Below, in pieces: positions 50,736-63,656 of a stretch of 64,000 bases of DNA (within the stretch, counting starts at the first letter, position 1; each line of letters starts with the position of its first letter). Both the position numbers and the translations under genes were made by a program. The stretch lies in NCBI RefSeq assembly GCF_040954835.1, contig NC_090711.1, positions 8,501,501-8,565,500 of the forward strand. The letters are read 5' to 3'. The DNA is from Lepisosteus oculatus. Lineage: Eukaryota; Chordata; Actinopteri; Semionotiformes; Lepisosteidae. The notes beneath the pieces were generated by a model. The model ran no database searches. It saw nothing but the letters and a program-made list of their open reading frames with translations, and was not told the DNA's origin.

Positions 50736-51825
50736 GGTAAAAGCTCTTCAGCAGATTTCCTACGCAGTCAACAAGAAAACATTTTCCTTTGTTCTGTATT
50801 TTGTGATGATCTGTTGGTGTATAGTAACCTAACAGATCTGAGACCTTTCAATCTCTGTTTCTTGTGTGTTGTTTTACTCAGTGCAGCTGTATGGGTTTGG
50901 GAAAGTTTTTTTTTTTAGAAGAATTGTTGCTGCTCATAGTACCTGTCAAGTGAAAACAATTGTGTATTTGTTTTAATTTTGTTTTTAAGATTGTAAATGA
51001 AACATTGTGCAAGTCTGGACAAAAAGGCTTATTGTCAACATCAAAGGACGTATTTCAAAGACAACTCAAACCATTTTTTTCAGTACTGTCTACATGCTCT
51101 GTCTCAAATACAGATTATGTATGATGCAGAAGAAGGGGATAATGGCCCATTTTAGTTGTCGGTAGGAACAGCAGTGGTATTATATATATATTTAATTTCT
51201 GGAAGTGCGTCTTATTTGAATCTCTTTATTTATCAGGTTTTGTTAAACTGAGTGTCACTTTAGCATTTGTGTAGATATGGTGTACTGTTACAGCCAAGGT
51301 TACAAGTCATACTCTAGAACTCATTTCTCATTCATGGGCAAAAGGTCAGGCATCACCTCTCCCTGAACGGTGTGATTTAGGGTTCTGCAGCCACCTCACC
51401 TCGGGTTTTATATTATTGCCATTACTTCTTTCTTCCATTTTAAAGTTGTATGTGCTTCCCCAAACAGACAAAGGTACTAGATTGCACTGCATGGTGGGAT
51501 TTGACAGTTACAGTATATCTACATTTCTTCAGCTCTATATTTGGCCCACTCATAAAAGCATGTGTATACTCTGTACCAATTCACTAAAGAATCAGGCACT
51601 TAGAAGAAATGAATGTTTCACTGGTTTGTGTTATGATAGAGATGCATACTTTTAAACATGGTTTTCATATTTTTAGTTGCGGCACAGGTTTATCGCTGAA
51701 GTAATTCTCTGCATGAAAAGAAATGAAGGACTAGAAATGGGAGATTAGATTTTTTTCTTGTTTTCCAAGTTTTGTGAATGTAATTTATTTATTACATCTT
51801 GAAAATGTTGACAATTACAGTAGAG

Positions 51826-51890
51826 CAGGGATCTCCAAACCAGGTTTTGGAGAGCCTCAGTCCAGGTAGTTTTAGAAATCGCCTGAAATC
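51826..51890 (+). repeat. Possible MITE end
   Basis: GCAGGGATCTCCAAACCAGG then TTTTGGAGAGCCTCAGTCC resembles the end of a common fish hAT-type MITE (CAGGGATCTCCAA...CTGGAGAGCC). Only one end is seen and no second terminus was found. Confidence 0.3.
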
Positions 51891-53587
51891 ACTAATTTTC
51901 AAAGATATGTTTACACATAACCGGCTTAATCCGTCACAATTCATTTGCCTTGAATTTCTGGAAATTGATGAATTGAGGGTAACATACTGTATAAAACATT
52001 TTGGATTGTTGATGGGAGATATTTATTTTAGTATGTATTTATATTTATGTATGTATTTGCTGTTTTTTAATGCTGTAATGAGCCAATTCATTGAGCACTG
52101 TTTTTGTATAACACTATTGTTTACCCTCTTTTTTTAATCTGTACAATTACAAAACAATAACCTGAACTCTATAGGAGACACAAAGTGTTGCAGAAATGTG
52201 TAATGTAATTGAGACAGCCTGCTGGTTATTGTACTAGTGACACTGTACTACTCGCATCAGATAAATAATCATTTAGACTGAGAAATCTACAAGACCCCTG
52301 GGACAAAACTGAACTGAGGATATATTGATTAGGACCATACAAGTGAAAGTGTTTCATCTGTACATAAAGCACTGGTATAATAGGATATTAGGATTACAAA
52401 TTGTTCCAAGTCCTGGTCTTTGTGTTAAGTGTCAATAATCAAATCATTAAACTAACAAACAGGTTTAATTACATTTTGTATCCTTAAATAGCACAGTACT
52501 AGTTTAATGATGAGTTAAATGAAATAACCGAGAGCCCAGATGGGAATGGCACTGGAGAAATCTCAGCCAGGATTGGAATGCCCTGAGCTGCTGTGGTGTG
52601 CGGAATCTGGCATGATGGAATGTGATGTCCTTGTCTGCCAGAAAATAATGACTTCTGGGAGCTTTTCCTATAGCCTTCTGACTCGTCATTCATGGTAGTC
52701 CAAATCGTAGCGTACGGGATATTCCTGGAGTTTTTCATCCTGTTTTGCAGTGGGTAACTGCCCCAAGGTGAAAGTGGAAGAGAATCATTTTTTGGTGTGT
52801 ATAGTATCCGTTAGACTCATAGTGCTTATCTACATGTGTAGGCGTATAATGTTTATGGTTACAGAAATGTTGCCTTGATATGATTTTTTTTTTAAGCAAA
52901 GGACTTTCTTTGGAAAATGGGTGTGAGGATGATATGAGATTGCCTTTTGCATGGGTATCTCTTTGCCCATTCTACCAGACAGCTCTGTAAAGAGTGAGAT
53001 GTTGTAGTGCCAGATTTATTCATATAATTGAGTCTTTTGTATTGTGTTAGAAGTCAAAAGACATGTTAAAGGTTCCACAAACACATTTGCCTTATTATTT
53101 TTATTTCATGGCAAAATAATGTACAGCACAGATTTTTTTTGTTATTTATAAATATCAAAGTAGCAAAACAACAGTATGCCATATACTGATTTATTAAAAA
53201 AGATATAATAATAAAAGTATGGGTGCTGCAATTTTACCAGTACAAACAACAGCACAGTTCATCCCCATTTTGATGCTGCTTAGAGTCTCCTTCACATTGT
53301 TGTGTTTGGCTGTCAGACAGCTGTATTATTTCACACTGTTCCATGACAATCGTAGGGTTCTCTATATCACAACATGGTGTGTTCTAAAGTTAATTTAGAT
53401 TCTGAAAACTTAAAAGGTTTGTCTTCTGTTCAAATGTTGTTTATAATGTAAAGAAGTCATTGTAATCCATTTGTTGAGAGGGCTTTGGTATGATCATTGA
53501 CCAAATATGAATGTTTTATCTACAAGTATACTGTACTGCATTGCCTGTTAGTACTTTTTCTCTTTTTGTTACTGTTTATTATGAAAA

Positions 53588-53600
53588 AATAAAAAATAAA
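53588..53600 (+). terminator. SS18L1 polyadenylation signals
   Basis: Two overlapping-spaced AATAAA hexamers in an A-rich run. They are the best-placed plus-strand signals before the next gene. Confidence 0.5.
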
Positions 53601-54669
53601 CATTCACCTTCTTTATTGCTTTGTGGTCAATGCGCATCCAAGTTGCACCGGAGTGGGGGATCTGTATCGGTGAGTGATCTGCAAAGGTAAAAGCAGAGGA
53701 TAATTCTGCATTGAAAATGGAAAATAAAAGGGTTAAAATACCCAATGCTTCTGCTGTGGATCCTTCCTCGGGTGTGTGTAAGGGGGAGGTTGGGACCAGG
53801 GTTTCCAAAGTCACAGTGGGAAGGCGTCATAGCCAAGGTCTGAATTAATTTTCTGAAATGTTTTCTTACTGTTTTGACACCTGATCCTATTCTTAACATC
53901 TTAACATCACTTTGTTATACATGGCAAGTAAAAACTCTCTTCAGTAAGTTTAAGTGTTGCACAAATAAATAAGCACATTGGAGTCTACTCATTGTTAAGA
54001 AGAAAAGGTCCAGATTTAATTCATTCATATACATGTTTTCCGCACATAACCATTAGGTTTATTTTTACTTATTCCCTTAACTGCCATTCCCCTTAGTCCT
54101 ACACCTTTTTGAGGTGTTTGGTTTGTTTTATAGCTTAAAAATGTAAAATTGCCGGTTTAATCAAATTTTAAATTGCTGACCAAAATGTCCATTAATTTGC
54201 TAGAGTGTTTCAAAATGGCTGTATTCTCACTTTCACTGTTTTAAATTGATGGGTTTCACGTAGTAATGTAGTTATTTAATTAAGACAGCTGATGTTATAT
54301 ATATATAAGATTCTTAAAAATGGTTGGTGTTGTGGTGGATCACATTGTGATAATACTGCAAGATGCAGCCCCTTACTCAATATACAGTACAGTAGCTATA
54401 GGAAGACAATAGAAGATGAAGACTAACACTGGTATTTTCCATGATACAACTCAAACAGCAGAAAACGTGGTTAAACCGTGGTAGACCACATCTAAGAAAG
54501 GGACCAACAAATAAGGATCAAGAACTGTTAAATATTGAGGCATTTGAACTAGGAATGAAGGAGCAAACCCCCAAAAAGATCTACAGAGGACCAAGAGAAT
54601 CAGAAAGGCCTGGACATTTCAACCAATCTCACTCAATCCCCTTTAAAAGCCCAATCTGAACAAAACTGC

Positions 54670-54960
54670 ATTTAAACACTAACAATGTTAGAAATAAAGT
54701 GTTAGATATACCAATGCATTAGGAGTTGATGACTGATGAAGATGAATACAATATCGGGTGTGCTATGTTTAGGAAAGACCGACATGATCGAAGAAGAGGT
54801 TGGAGTAGCACTGTATGCCAAAAAAGAGTAATAAGATCAGGAAATTAAACCTGAAGGAAATCATATTTGTCTAAAGAGTACATTGAACTGCTAGTCAAAA
54901 GAGACAGACTAATAGATCAAATGAATACTGCTTTGGTAGCTAAATCGAATGCAAACTTTC
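54670..54960 (+). mobile_element. LINE endonuclease remnant between SS18L1 and MTG2
   Basis: The plus strand contains FRKDRHDRRRG at about 54768 and, after a frame change, GVALYA at about 54809. Just before is NNVRNKVLDI. This is the order seen in CR1-type ORF2 endonuclease domains (N.RSLRNK...L, then FR.DR..R.GGGVALY). The rest is decayed. Confidence 0.5.
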
Positions 54961-55630
54961 CTTTTTACCAGTAGTATTACAGTAAAGGTCAGTATAGAAC
55001 TTGCATAAATAGAACTGTAAAACTATGTGTCTCCTCTTCTTTTTGCAAATACGTGTATCGTATCAGTTGACTGAAACCGGTTTGAAATGTATTCTTTTGG
55101 AACGCCGTTTTCTGAAGTATTTTTATCCTCAGTGCTTACCGTACTTCAGCAGACTGTGTCACGTGTTGTTAGGTGAGGCAATGTGGCTGGATTAGGTTGA
55201 CTTGAATGCTCCATTTAAAACTACTTAGAAACAAAATAGATACAATCTTGCAAAAAAACTTTATATCAACCAGTAGTATTCCTAATACTATATTGTTTCT
55301 TGAAACATTGATAAATACATTGATTTAATTTATTACAAGTCTTCTGTAGCTGCAATAGCATTGGACTTTCACGCGACTGACACTTGAAGTATTTATTTAC
55401 ATCTATTGAGAGAAAGGATTGTGGCGTTTGTATTTGCATTTTAGGATAACCTGTTGTACCTAGAGGGTCTTGAAAAAATGATATTTACGAATTGGCACAG
55501 TCGTAAAAGAGATTAGATGAAGTCCAATAGTATTATTAATCGAGTATTGAAAAAATACAGTGTTTTGTGCCAGTAGATTTATTCTTTTTTTCTGCTCCTC
55601 CTGTAGCTTAAACTCCTTATTCCACAGAGT

Positions 55631-58600
55631 ATGACGATCGGAGGATGGCTCCTACAAGACGTGGTCAGACTGTTAAGCACAGTGCCCGGCAGGAGGATGC
55701 TCTCTGCACTGTCGGTGTCAGTGAGTGGGGCTGCAGGTCAACACAGGACAAACGTGCGTTACTTCTCTACCACACGCTCCCAGTGCGCCAAGGCCAGGTG
55801 TGTTAAGAAGAAAACAGATATTTCAGAAAAGAAGTTGGTACGTATAATTACAGTAAATCCGTGTCGCATACTGTATGTGCCCACTCCATGCTAGACTCAG
55901 TCAGGAAGTCTTCGATTGTTTACCCTGTTGAAAGAACTGATTGCAAGAAATTGTGGCTTTCATATGAAAGGTTTTGTAAACATGTCTTGAATTCCTTATT
56001 TATATTAACAAAGCAGAAAAGTTCCTTCCAGCAATTTGTGGTAGCAGGTAATAGATTTGAGGGTCTTGAAGATCAAGTTCTGGAAAAAAGTCAGTGTATC
56101 ATTTTAATTAATATTTATGCAATCAACGGTAAAAGTAGATGCAGTATATTCATAAGCTTATAGCAGTTTGCAATCACTAACAACTTGTCCTTGTTCTTTC
56201 TTTTAATATTCTATAGTTGTATTAGTAGGAAATATCCAACTTTTAGTTAAGAGGATATTTTGCTGTAATGCTGGCTAAAAGTGCTTTTGTTTTAGCTATA
56301 TATTTCCAGATTTCAAATTAAATGTAAGTAATGATTCCTTTAATTTTGCAGCTGCATGAACAATACAAATACTATACTGTGAAAATGTAGGTTTGATGAA
56401 AAACAACAAAAAAGTATATTTCCATCATACTATCATGCTGTGCTCATTTTAACATTGTAGTTCTTCGGCACACTTTCTAAATTATAATAGTTAACTTTCC
56501 TAATTCAAAGAAATTATTAATTTTCATGTGTGCTCCACCTCCAACAATAGAATCCTGTTCCACTCACAGAATTTTTCAACTTTTCCATTTGCAATATAAT
56601 GCAAAAGTATTTTTGTATTTACAAATTCAGGAGCCAGAATGCGCAGCATAATATTTTTATACCAAAACTAGTTGTATTCAGTTGAGTTTGAGTTGAGTCA
56701 CTGGAGTTTAAATGTCAAAAAGGGAAAATATAGGTACTGTTAAATCACTTCATGTGTGAATGTACCAGATTAGAAGATACTGAGGCAGCACTGCTCTGTG
56801 GTAATGTTCACTGCACCCACATGGTTTCTTATTTTGGGAACAGACACGCTACTTTGTTGATCACCGGAGAGTGAGTTTGGCTGCAGGGTCAGGAGGCAAA
56901 GGAGCATGCACCTTCCACAGCGAACCCAGGAAAGAGTTTGGAGGGCCTGATGGAGGAAATGGAGGCAATGGGGGAGACATTATCATTAAAGGTACCTGAT
57001 TAATTGTGTGTGATTTTTGTAAGCAAAAAAAGAACAAAGAATCACATAAAAAAGAAGACCAAAGTACAGTATGAAAACAAAGAGCACATGTAGCTTTAAA
57101 ATACTGTATAAACAAAACTAGCACACCTTGACCACAAACATTTTGATGTTGGTCTTCAGCATGCAGCTCTGAGGATTGCCAGACCAAAGAGTACAAGACA
57201 GTGTACAGTAGATATCTGACGCTATCAAATACGTTTTAGCTCCTTTAACAGTACCTTTTGTGTTTTCAGTTGATCAGCAAGTGAAATCTCTATCAATGGT
57301 TGCTCAAGTGTACCGTGGGCAGGATGGAGAATCAGGAGGAAAGAAAAACTGCTATGGTCGGAATGCCAAGACCACCTACATCACAGTGAGCATTCTCATT
57401 TTCAGAGTTCACACAACTGGCAAAGTGTCAGCAGGCCCGAGTGTGCCTGACTTGATTCGTTATTGTTTGCCATTAAACCTTAATTTTTGGGATCAGCTAG
57501 CCATTAGTGAGCTTTCAGTGATATCCATGAGAAACCTGTCAGTCCTCCATTCAGTACACGCTGTTGTGGCACTTTAGTGTTGCAAAAGACTTTGACAGAT
57601 GGGTATGTTAGAAGAATGCAATTAAAGATCCACGTTCTTCCTGTGCCGTGCAGGAAAAGTAAGCCAGGTTCATTAACAATTTGTGTTTCTAAATTTGGTG
57701 GATCAAAAATGAAAGAACTTTGTTTTTCTAAAAGGTGGAATGACCAATTCAGATCAATTCAACTGGGTGAGAGGTGCAGTGGAGGTCTGCTTATGTGTTG
57801 CAGGTGCCTGTAGGTACTATAGTTAAGGAGAATGGGAAGATAGTGGCTGATCTGTCCAGGCAAGGCCAGGAGTACATCGCAGCATTCGGTGGAGCAGGGG
57901 GCAAGGGAAACCGTTTTTTTCTGTCCAACGAGAACCGGGCTCCAACGACAGCCACTCCAGGTGAGCCCGGGCAGGAGAAAGTACTGCATCTGGAGCTCCG
58001 TACGATGGCACACGCAGGCATGGTGAGTTGAGAGAGGTACAGGGACTGAGCACTTTGACTGAACACTGAGGAGCCAACACAGACCTTGGATAAGAGGGAG
58101 TGGGACATGTTTTGGTAGACTTAGTTCATGGAAGCCTGAAGAATTTGAGTTCATTTGACTTGTTTTGAGGATAAAGTTCCTTTAAATGTTATATTAGTAG
58201 CTTAGTGCATTGATTTGTGTACCACAGCTATTGGGTACTTGTAGCTACTGTATGTTGAAATTTCAGTCTGCTCTTCATGTCAAGCTGTGCCTTTTCTCTG
58301 CCTTTACTCAAAGAAGGCTGTGTAATGTAGCTACACTGTATCTGAACATACATCCTTCACTTTTTTGTGCATTACACATTTGTTTTTCTTGTACATCAAT
58401 TGGCATTATCTGTAAGAAACTGCAGTTAGTTGTACAATATATAAAATACATACTGTATCTATAACTTTTATAGTTCTATTTCTGTACGTCTCTTCAGCTA
58501 GAAAAGCCTGGGCCTGGTCAGTACCAGCCCAGTTGGATGGGAGACCTCCAGGGAAATCCAGGTTATAGCTGCAAGTTGTGTTGATGAACATAAAAGATGC

Positions 58601-60281
58601 CATGATGATGTTCATGCAAGTAGGATGTAACCTTGACCTTAATACAGGCTTGTCTATATCCTACTCTGGTCTTACACAGTTTGGCCTGCCTAACTCAACT
58701 GGATAAGCTGTTAAGCAATTGTATCATTGAGCTGCTGTTGCAAAATGCCTGCCAGGCATCACCCAGGTGTGTGTTGCACTTCAGTGGAGAAAGGGGTTGG
58801 TTCCTTCCTCTAAGGAGAGCTCTTTAAGAGCCTTTGGGGTAAAAAAGTGTTATATAAATGTAACTAAATACACAGACTTACCTTTTTGCCTGTTCAGCTA
58901 TGATATGTCAGCATTGTCTTTCCTTAATAATGTAGCACTAAGCATGTTTTTTCTTTTATGTGCTGAATTGACCTTGTGATGATTTATTTCTATACATCAT
59001 TTGCACTGTTTTTCTTGTATTCAGGTTGGCTTTCCAAATGCTGGGAAGTCTTCCCTTTTGCGAGCAATTTCCAACGCTAAGCCGGCAGTGGCTGCTTATC
59101 CTTTCACTACATTAAATCCCCATGTTGGTATCGTCCAGTACCAGGACCATGAACAGGTTGCAGGTACGCAGACTCCGTTCATTTGCCTGAAATTTTTCAG
59201 CAAGAACGAAACACATTGCATAAAAAACCAAAACACATGTGAATATAATACCTTCGCTGTGATCATGAATAATCTGTATAGTATGCATATGTGTATAGCA
59301 ATTAGGGTGTTACTGTTGTGGAGCTTTATAGTAACAGGAGTTAGACAGTGCAGGGCACTTAAAAGTTTCAATTATCATGAGGTGAAATGGTTCAGCAAGC
59401 TCAGATAATTCAGTTTTGGGGGATTTATGTTTTATTTTGCATTCGCATATGTTAGTACAGTACTTGAATTTTATTCTGTTTTTGCTGCTAGGGTGAGATT
59501 TGAAGAGAGTGCTACAGAGATTGAGAGGCAGCTAATACATGCCAGGGAATGAGTGGTGGAATGATTTTCATGAAGTTATTTGCAGCATTCCCAATAAAAT
59601 TGGGGAAACAAAAGCAAAACATCTTTTATACCAGTTATCCAAGTTAAACAAGAGGATGGCTCTCCCCCGTACCATATGTTTCCCGTAAGTTAAATGGACT
59701 CGAAGTGAATGCAGGCAGAGTGGGTGCGTGTTGTCAAGCGCAGGCTCACACTCTGGGGACAGGTTGTTCTTCAGATTCCTGCCAGCATTTTCTCCTTCAT
59801 TGGGATTCACACTTTCATTTTTTTTTTTAAATTGTAATTGTCCGCGTATTATTTTTCAATATGTCTCTTCTTTTGTTACCGAACAGTTGCTGACATCCCA
59901 GGAATTATCCGAGGCGCTCACAGGAATCGCGGCCTGGGGATCTCTTTCCTGCGCCACATCGAGCGCTGCCGATTCCTGATCTACGTCCTCGACCTGTCGG
60001 CGCGGGAGCCCTGGACTCAGCTGCAGGAGCTCCGCTTCGAGCTGGAGCAGTACGAGCCGGGACTGGCCGGGCGCCCGCAGGCCATCGTGGCCAACAAGGT
60101 GGACATCCCGGAGGCTCGTGCCAACCTGGCAGCCCTCAGGAGCCGCGTGACACAGAGGGTCATCCCTGTTTCCGCCCTCACTGGGCACAATATAGAGGAG
60201 CTCATCCTGCACCTCCGAGAGCTGTACGATGGGTATCTGCTGACTGAGGAGAGGGCAGGAGGGAGCCCTATGACGTGGTAG
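55631..60281 (+). CDS. mtg2: MTG2 (GTPBP5), mitochondrial Obg GTPase, 6 coding exons
   Basis: MTG2 is an Obg-family GTPase that acts late in assembly of the mitochondrial large ribosomal subunit. Coding exons: 55631-55837, 56844-56991, 57270-57385, 57804-58022, 59025-59163, 59887-60281, all GT-AG and in phase, giving 407 residues (human 406). The first about 60 residues are Arg/Ser-rich without acids at the start, as in a mitochondrial presequence. Residues about 70-230 form the glycine-rich Obg fold ([38 protein letters not shown]). The G domain has G1 GFPNAGKSS (from 232), G2-type YPFTTL, G3 DIPG (279-282), G4 NKVD (346-349) and G5 SAL (372-374). An acceptor (TTCCACAG) directly before the ATG suggests an upstream noncoding exon; a CACGTG E-box at 55160-55165 may mark its promoter. 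The last exon is more GC-rich than the others. Confidence 0.96.
58490..58872 (+). mobile_element. 5S-rRNA-derived SINE in MTG2 intron 4
   Basis: GCCTGGGCCTGGTCAGTACC followed by GTTGGATGGGAGACCTCCAG is a 5S rRNA box C-like head. A body of about 300 bp follows, and the tail GGTAAAAAAGTGTTATATAA with ATGTAACTAAA is like that of the copy at 28530-29030. Confidence 0.65.
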
Positions 60282-60624
60282 AACACGCAGAGGAAAACCC
60301 TCGTTGTCTGAGTGAACAATATGCCTGTGATCAGCCCAAAGGCCAACACCATCTTCCAAAAAAGTGCAAAGACTTCTCCGCTCTCTACCCAGTCCGGCAT
60401 CATTATTCTCTGTGGTTTTGGTTATTTAATGGATATTTTGAAGGAGTACATTGCGAGACTAAGTGAACTCCCTTAAACATTTTCTTTTGAAACAACTCAA
60501 ATTTAAGTGAAATTGCATTGGACGTAAACAGGTTTTTATGCTCATACAATTCTTGTATTTTCTAAATAGTGCTTTAAGATGCAAGTGTGAATTAGAATGT
60601 GAATTGTACATTATAATTTGTTCA

Positions 60625-60630
60625 AATAAA
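60625..60630 (+). terminator. MTG2 polyadenylation signal
   Basis: An AATAAA lies 344 nt after the MTG2 stop codon, the first well-placed signal, giving a short 3'UTR. Confidence 0.7.
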
Positions 60631-60929
60631 TTATTTTGATTATTCTTTGTTCATGGACTCTTTTCTATTTTTAGTACTCTTGATTTTTATGCTTATCTGT
60701 GTAGCGACTAACTCACTTAATTACATTTCGAGTAATTTATGAGTGAGCCGTAGTTCCTTACTCATATACCCTTGAACCAAAGAGGGGCTCTTTTGTAGAG
60801 TGGGGAGGATCAGTGAGGCTCGTCTCTCTCTCTGAGTGCAGAGCTTCAGGAGGCACGATCATAGAGCGGTGAGGGAGGAGGAGGCTGCATGTCTAGCAGT
60901 TGGATCAGCTGAATAGAGGAGTTTGTTAC

Positions 60930-61255
60930 CAGGTGGTCTGGTTTCCTTCCACTTTCCAAAGACAGGCTGGTTAGGTTAATTTAAGTTCCTGAGTTGTCTG
61001 TTTGTGTCCTCCAATGGACTTGCATTCCATTCGGGGTGTGGTCCTGGCTGGTGCCCTGTGCTTCCAGGATAGGCCACAATTGCTGTAACTCTCATCTTTA
61101 ATAACCTCCTTTTATAATAACGAAAAGATAAGCAGCACAATGGCACAGTGGTTAGCATTCTTGCAGCCTTGTCCAGGATGTATCCTGCCTTGTTCCAGTT
61201 GTTTACTGGTATAGTCTCCAGCTCCACCGGATGAAAATGGATATACAGTATGTAC
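60930..61255 (+). repeat. Two broken pieces of the tRNA-like SINE family
   Basis: First, CTTTCCAAAGACAGGCTGGT through GTGTCCTCCAATGGACTTGC and CATTCGGGGTGTGG is a body-tail piece. Second, from about 61132, AGCAGCACAATGGCACAGTG and GTTAGCATTCTTGC is a head piece running into TCTCCAGCTCCACC and a GGATGAAAATGGATATA tail. Both belong to the family at 46178 and 49918. Confidence 0.5.
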
Positions 61256-61835
61256 TTGGATATTGACACATTCTTTGACATGTGATATTTTATAAAGTGT
61301 TTATAAACTAAATGCTACATGTACTTACGTGTACAGTATGTGATCTTTTCTTCTAAAGCCAGTGTTTTGTGTGTATTATTGACAATTGTTAAAAGGGCTA
61401 CAATAATGTTTTGATGTTACAGACAAATCCCTAACGATACATATTTTGAGAATTTAATATACTCTTAATATACTGTATAATATATTCAATATCAATTTAA
61501 TGTTGTAGGAATTTGTCAAAAACAGACATTAGCTTCAGAATGTGCCATGAAAAGTCAGAATTTGGATGAGTATGTTTGATGCAGATGAATAATTTAATGT
61601 ATACATACAGTATAGTGTTGTCATAGACATTTTGCATTTTTACATAGTGCTTATACTTTTGTATACAGAAACAATTCTATGCAAACATTTCCTATAGACA
61701 TTTTAAGATAACAGTTATTTTGTAGTGGAAGTGTAGGTGTAGGGAGGAATCAAAGATGTTATTAACACCTGTAACACCTATAAGGAACACCTGAGAATAC
61801 ATTGATTAGATTTGACTGGTAACCACTGCATCTCG

Positions 61836-62370
61836 GATGTGTAAGACAGTACACAGCACTGCATATACAGTATGAATAAAACACAGGAACAGTACAGCAT
61901 CAGCTCTTAGTGCTGTCAGCAGCCAGATTAGTGGTGAATGGAGAGTGTAAAGCTTTTCCTTTTGCTGCTGCTGTGTTCAATTTTTTATTAATGAGGTACA
62001 TCTAAGAATGGATCAATTACAGTAGATTTGATAGGTAAAAGTGATGGATTGTCTTCCTATTGCCTGCTGACATATAATTAACTGTGAGTTGTTAAGATCA
62101 GGATTTTGAAGATTGCTTAATGACAAGCTTGATTTTCTCACCTAACCTAAATGGTATCAGTCAAAACTGAGAAAAAGCTTGATGCTTACAGAAATATACT
62201 GTAACTCCTGTGTTTAAGATGTGTAAGACTTACATACTATAGCACTGCATATATAAATAAAACAAGCAGGGACAGTACAGCATCAGCTCTGTAAAATAAT
62301 GCTGTCAGCAGCCAGATTAGTGGTGAATGAGGGCTGTAGGGGTTATCTTTTGTTACTGTTTTGTTCATTT
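61836..62370. repeat. Diverged direct duplication downstream of MTG2
   Basis: Two similar segments about 385 bp apart both contain GATGTGTAAGAC, CACTGCATATA, then GACAGTACAGCATCAGCTCT or its near match, and TGCTGTCAGCAGCCAGATTA followed by GTGGTGAATG. The first spans about 61836-61980 and the second 62217-62370. No coding frame is kept. Confidence 0.6.
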
Positions 62371-63656
62371 CTGAAAAATAAAAGCGGCATGCTTTTAAAA
62401 CACTCCCCCCCGCAGAGGCAGATGTTTACTTTGCATTCCTGCTGACTGGGCTCTCAGATAGTTAATGAGGGAGCTGGTCAGATGAGCTGCAGAGTAGCCT
62501 ACCTTGTGTGTCGGGTCAGATGATACAATTATGATAAAAACAAAAGGGAATCCCGCAGCCCTTCCTGAGCATAAAAGCACAAGTGTGCTAGCAAGTGGAT
62601 CTTCAAAAGCCTTTCCTTTGGTTCTCGCAAGAATTGCTTTGCAGTGGTGATTTAGGAAGGAGGTGCTGCTCTGAACACTGAGGTTAGCTTTTAACTGAAT
62701 GGAAGAATACCGGGGGAATTCTGTACTGCATTATCAGTGCTGTCAGGGCGCATGAGGTATTGTGGGATCTGATCTTAGCAATCACCTATGGGTACAGCAG
62801 TTTTTTCATTTATTTTGTCTTTGCTACTGACTAATAACTGAATTATTTTTACTGTCTTTCATTCTTGTAAAGCTCTCTTTGGCAGGGTGAAGAAAAAATG
62901 GCTGATTGTATTACATTTCAGCGAAAGATATTTTACGATGGAAAGTGCCTTGACTTCCCATTGATTTCTCAGCCTCGCTCGTAAACGTGCTGCACTGTAT
63001 TATTTTCTTTAGAAGAACAGGCTTTCTTCGTATGTGTGAGCTTTTATTCCTACATCATGCTAAACTGCTGCTTCATGGTAGGCCTGTGCATTATAGTATT
63101 TATAGTACAGTAAATAGTATAAATATGCATCACTGCATAAATGCCAGCATGTGTCTTGCAGACTGTATGCAGTGTCTTTGTGTACTAAACTTTAAAAGGA
63201 AATACGGTACATCACTGTGTCATCTTCTTTTGTTTTAGCCATCTATTCTGTTTTTTCGTTGTTTCTTTGCTTTCTTAGCAATCCAAAATAATGGCACAAG
63301 GCCATTATTGTCTTGTACAAAATTCTCAGGACTGAGCTTTTCTTCGTAACATTTAAGAGTTCAAATCACCTAGAGATGACAAAATGGACCTTGTGGAATA
63401 TTTATCTATGGTTTTATAAAAGTATGTCAGTCCGTTATCAGTAACTGCTTTATCCTTAGAGAGTCATGGTGAGTTTTTAAAAGTCAGTTTCTTACTGAAA
63501 TATCAAAGATATTGGAAAGAAGTGTTTATAATGCACTGGGTGACACTGTTAATTACACTGGTACAGTTAACCAGCATTGCTTGCAGTGACTGTTCTGGAA
63601 GAGTGGGGCTCCTCACTAACGTGAGTGTTTTGCCTGTGGCTGTATTTCTTCTGCAG

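Larger units (their letters stand above)
50736..53620 (+). other. SS18L1 3'UTR
   Basis: After the stop codon there is no further coding exon. The stretch is AT-rich with stable open sequence and ends at paired polyadenylation signals at 53588-53593 and 53595-53600, giving a 3'UTR near 2.9 kb. That fits the long 3'UTR known for this gene in mammals. Earlier signals could give shorter forms. Confidence 0.5.

Noticed and set aside
59856-60403. Long minus-strand frames (167 and 128 codons)
   Set aside because: They are shadows of the GC-rich last MTG2 exon, which carries the G3, G4 and G5 motifs on the plus strand.
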